This document shows positions 63,838-64,000 of a stretch of DNA of 64,000 bases, piece after piece. The notes under the pieces are model-generated. The model did no database searches. It worked only from the letters and a program-made list of their open reading frames with translations, and had not been told where the DNA came from. The position numbers and the translations under genes are program-made. Each line of letters starts with the position of its first letter. Positions within the stretch are counted from its first letter, which is position 1. The DNA is from CAYXZQ01 sp963717515 (lineage in GTDB: Archaea; Nanobdellota; Nanobdellia; Woesearchaeales; DSVV01), in the NCBI GenBank assembly GCA_963717515.1, contig OY970338.1, positions 310,001-374,000 on the forward strand. Direction: 5' to 3'.

Positions 63838-64000
63838 ATGAACAGCGAAATACAGGAACTCAACTCAAGGGCAGAGGCATATGCTGAAAAGGTAAGGAAG
63901 ATCCACAAAGAGATCTCCAGGGTGATCGTCGGACAGGACGAAGTGGTCGGGAAGATGCTGATAGCCCTGATATCGAACGGCCACATACTCATAGAGGGAG
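63838..64000 (+). CDS. MoxR-family AAA+ ATPase, partial
   Basis: The first 54 residues are present; the gene runs off the window. RKIHKEISRVIVGQDEVVGKMLIALISNGHILIEG is the N-terminal signature of MoxR/RavA ATPases up to the start of Walker A. GGTGATAGG is the ribosome site. MoxR ATPases usually work with von Willebrand factor A proteins encoded downstream, outside this window. Confidence 0.85.
   Translation, partial: MNSEIQELNSRAEAYAEKVRKIHKEISRVIVGQDEVVGKMLIALISNGHILIEG

Noticed and set aside
63569..63841. 90-codon ORF ending in an ATGA overlap with moxR
   Set aside because: The overlap is suggestive, but 91 bases lie inside the parvulin fusion gene, there is no alternative start after its stop before 63770, and the product is low-complexity.
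1..64000. CRISPR arrays, insertion sequences or transposase genes
   Set aside because: No regularly spaced short repeats with unique spacers and no transposase or recombinase motif was found; the only tandem array is the coding 285-bp repeat.

Overview
The window is archaeal. It carries archaeal or eukaryote-type ribosomal proteins (eL21, eL24, eS28, L7Ae, uS10), aEF1A and aEF2, RNA polymerase subunit Rpo4, transcription factor S, an archaeal-type glutamyl-tRNA synthetase, a Sec11-type signal peptidase, a DUF1931 histone-fold protein and a tRNA-Ser with a bulge-helix-bulge intron. TATA-like boxes sit about 25 bases before many start codons, so many genes look leaderless; others have GGAGGT or GGTGAT ribosome sites. 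The mix of many lineage-specific surface proteins, HEPN/MNT, solitary RelE, bacterial-type GyrB and very few metabolic genes suggests a DPANN archaeon, probably Woesearchaeota or Pacearchaeota-like. The phylum is an inference; no marker search was possible.

Layout. 1-10.6 kb: small genes (OB-fold, SWIM finger, PEBP lipoprotein), a repeat-rich surface protein, a solitary RelE-like toxin, MarC, a zinc ribbon, a His-rich lipoprotein, a TctA-like permease, a Tat substrate and an HExxH protein. 10.7-11.5 kb: a short ORF ending in three His codons, a tRNA-His(GTG) and hisI in one line. 11.5-13 kb: an AT-rich stretch with a DUF3800 gene and a structured leader RNA before a 49-residue membrane protein. 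13-20.3 kb: rpl21e-rpo4, two secreted proteins, an MscS-like channel, a frameshifted ferredoxin-NADP reductase, and a HEPN/MNT pair flanked by a 33-base direct repeat. 20.3-23 kb: a double nucleotidyltransferase and an unknown protein.

23-39.7 kb is a seven-gene, minus-strand cell-surface cluster. It contains two paralogous pairs, each a pilin-like membrane-anchored protein followed by a giant Ig/Fn3 protein, each preceded by a polytopic membrane protein, with a single 556-residue anchored protein between the two sets. Four-base ATGA overlaps couple the genes. I consider this the best candidate for an undescribed multi-protein system.

39.7-47 kb: gyrB, an unknown protein, a transmembrane winged-helix regulator, a secreted coiled-coil/Cys-rich protein, and a membrane protein with a coiled-coil partner. 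47-58 kb: tRNA-Ser, a SpoT/MESH1-like HD protein, TFS, signal peptidase and the translation cluster (L7Ae, S28e, L24e, Ndk, EF-2, EF-1A, S10) facing gltX. 58-64 kb: a P-type cation ATPase, a 7-TM-like protein, a winged helix, a parvulin fused to a GILT-like thiol-redox domain, and the start of a MoxR ATPase cut by the window edge.
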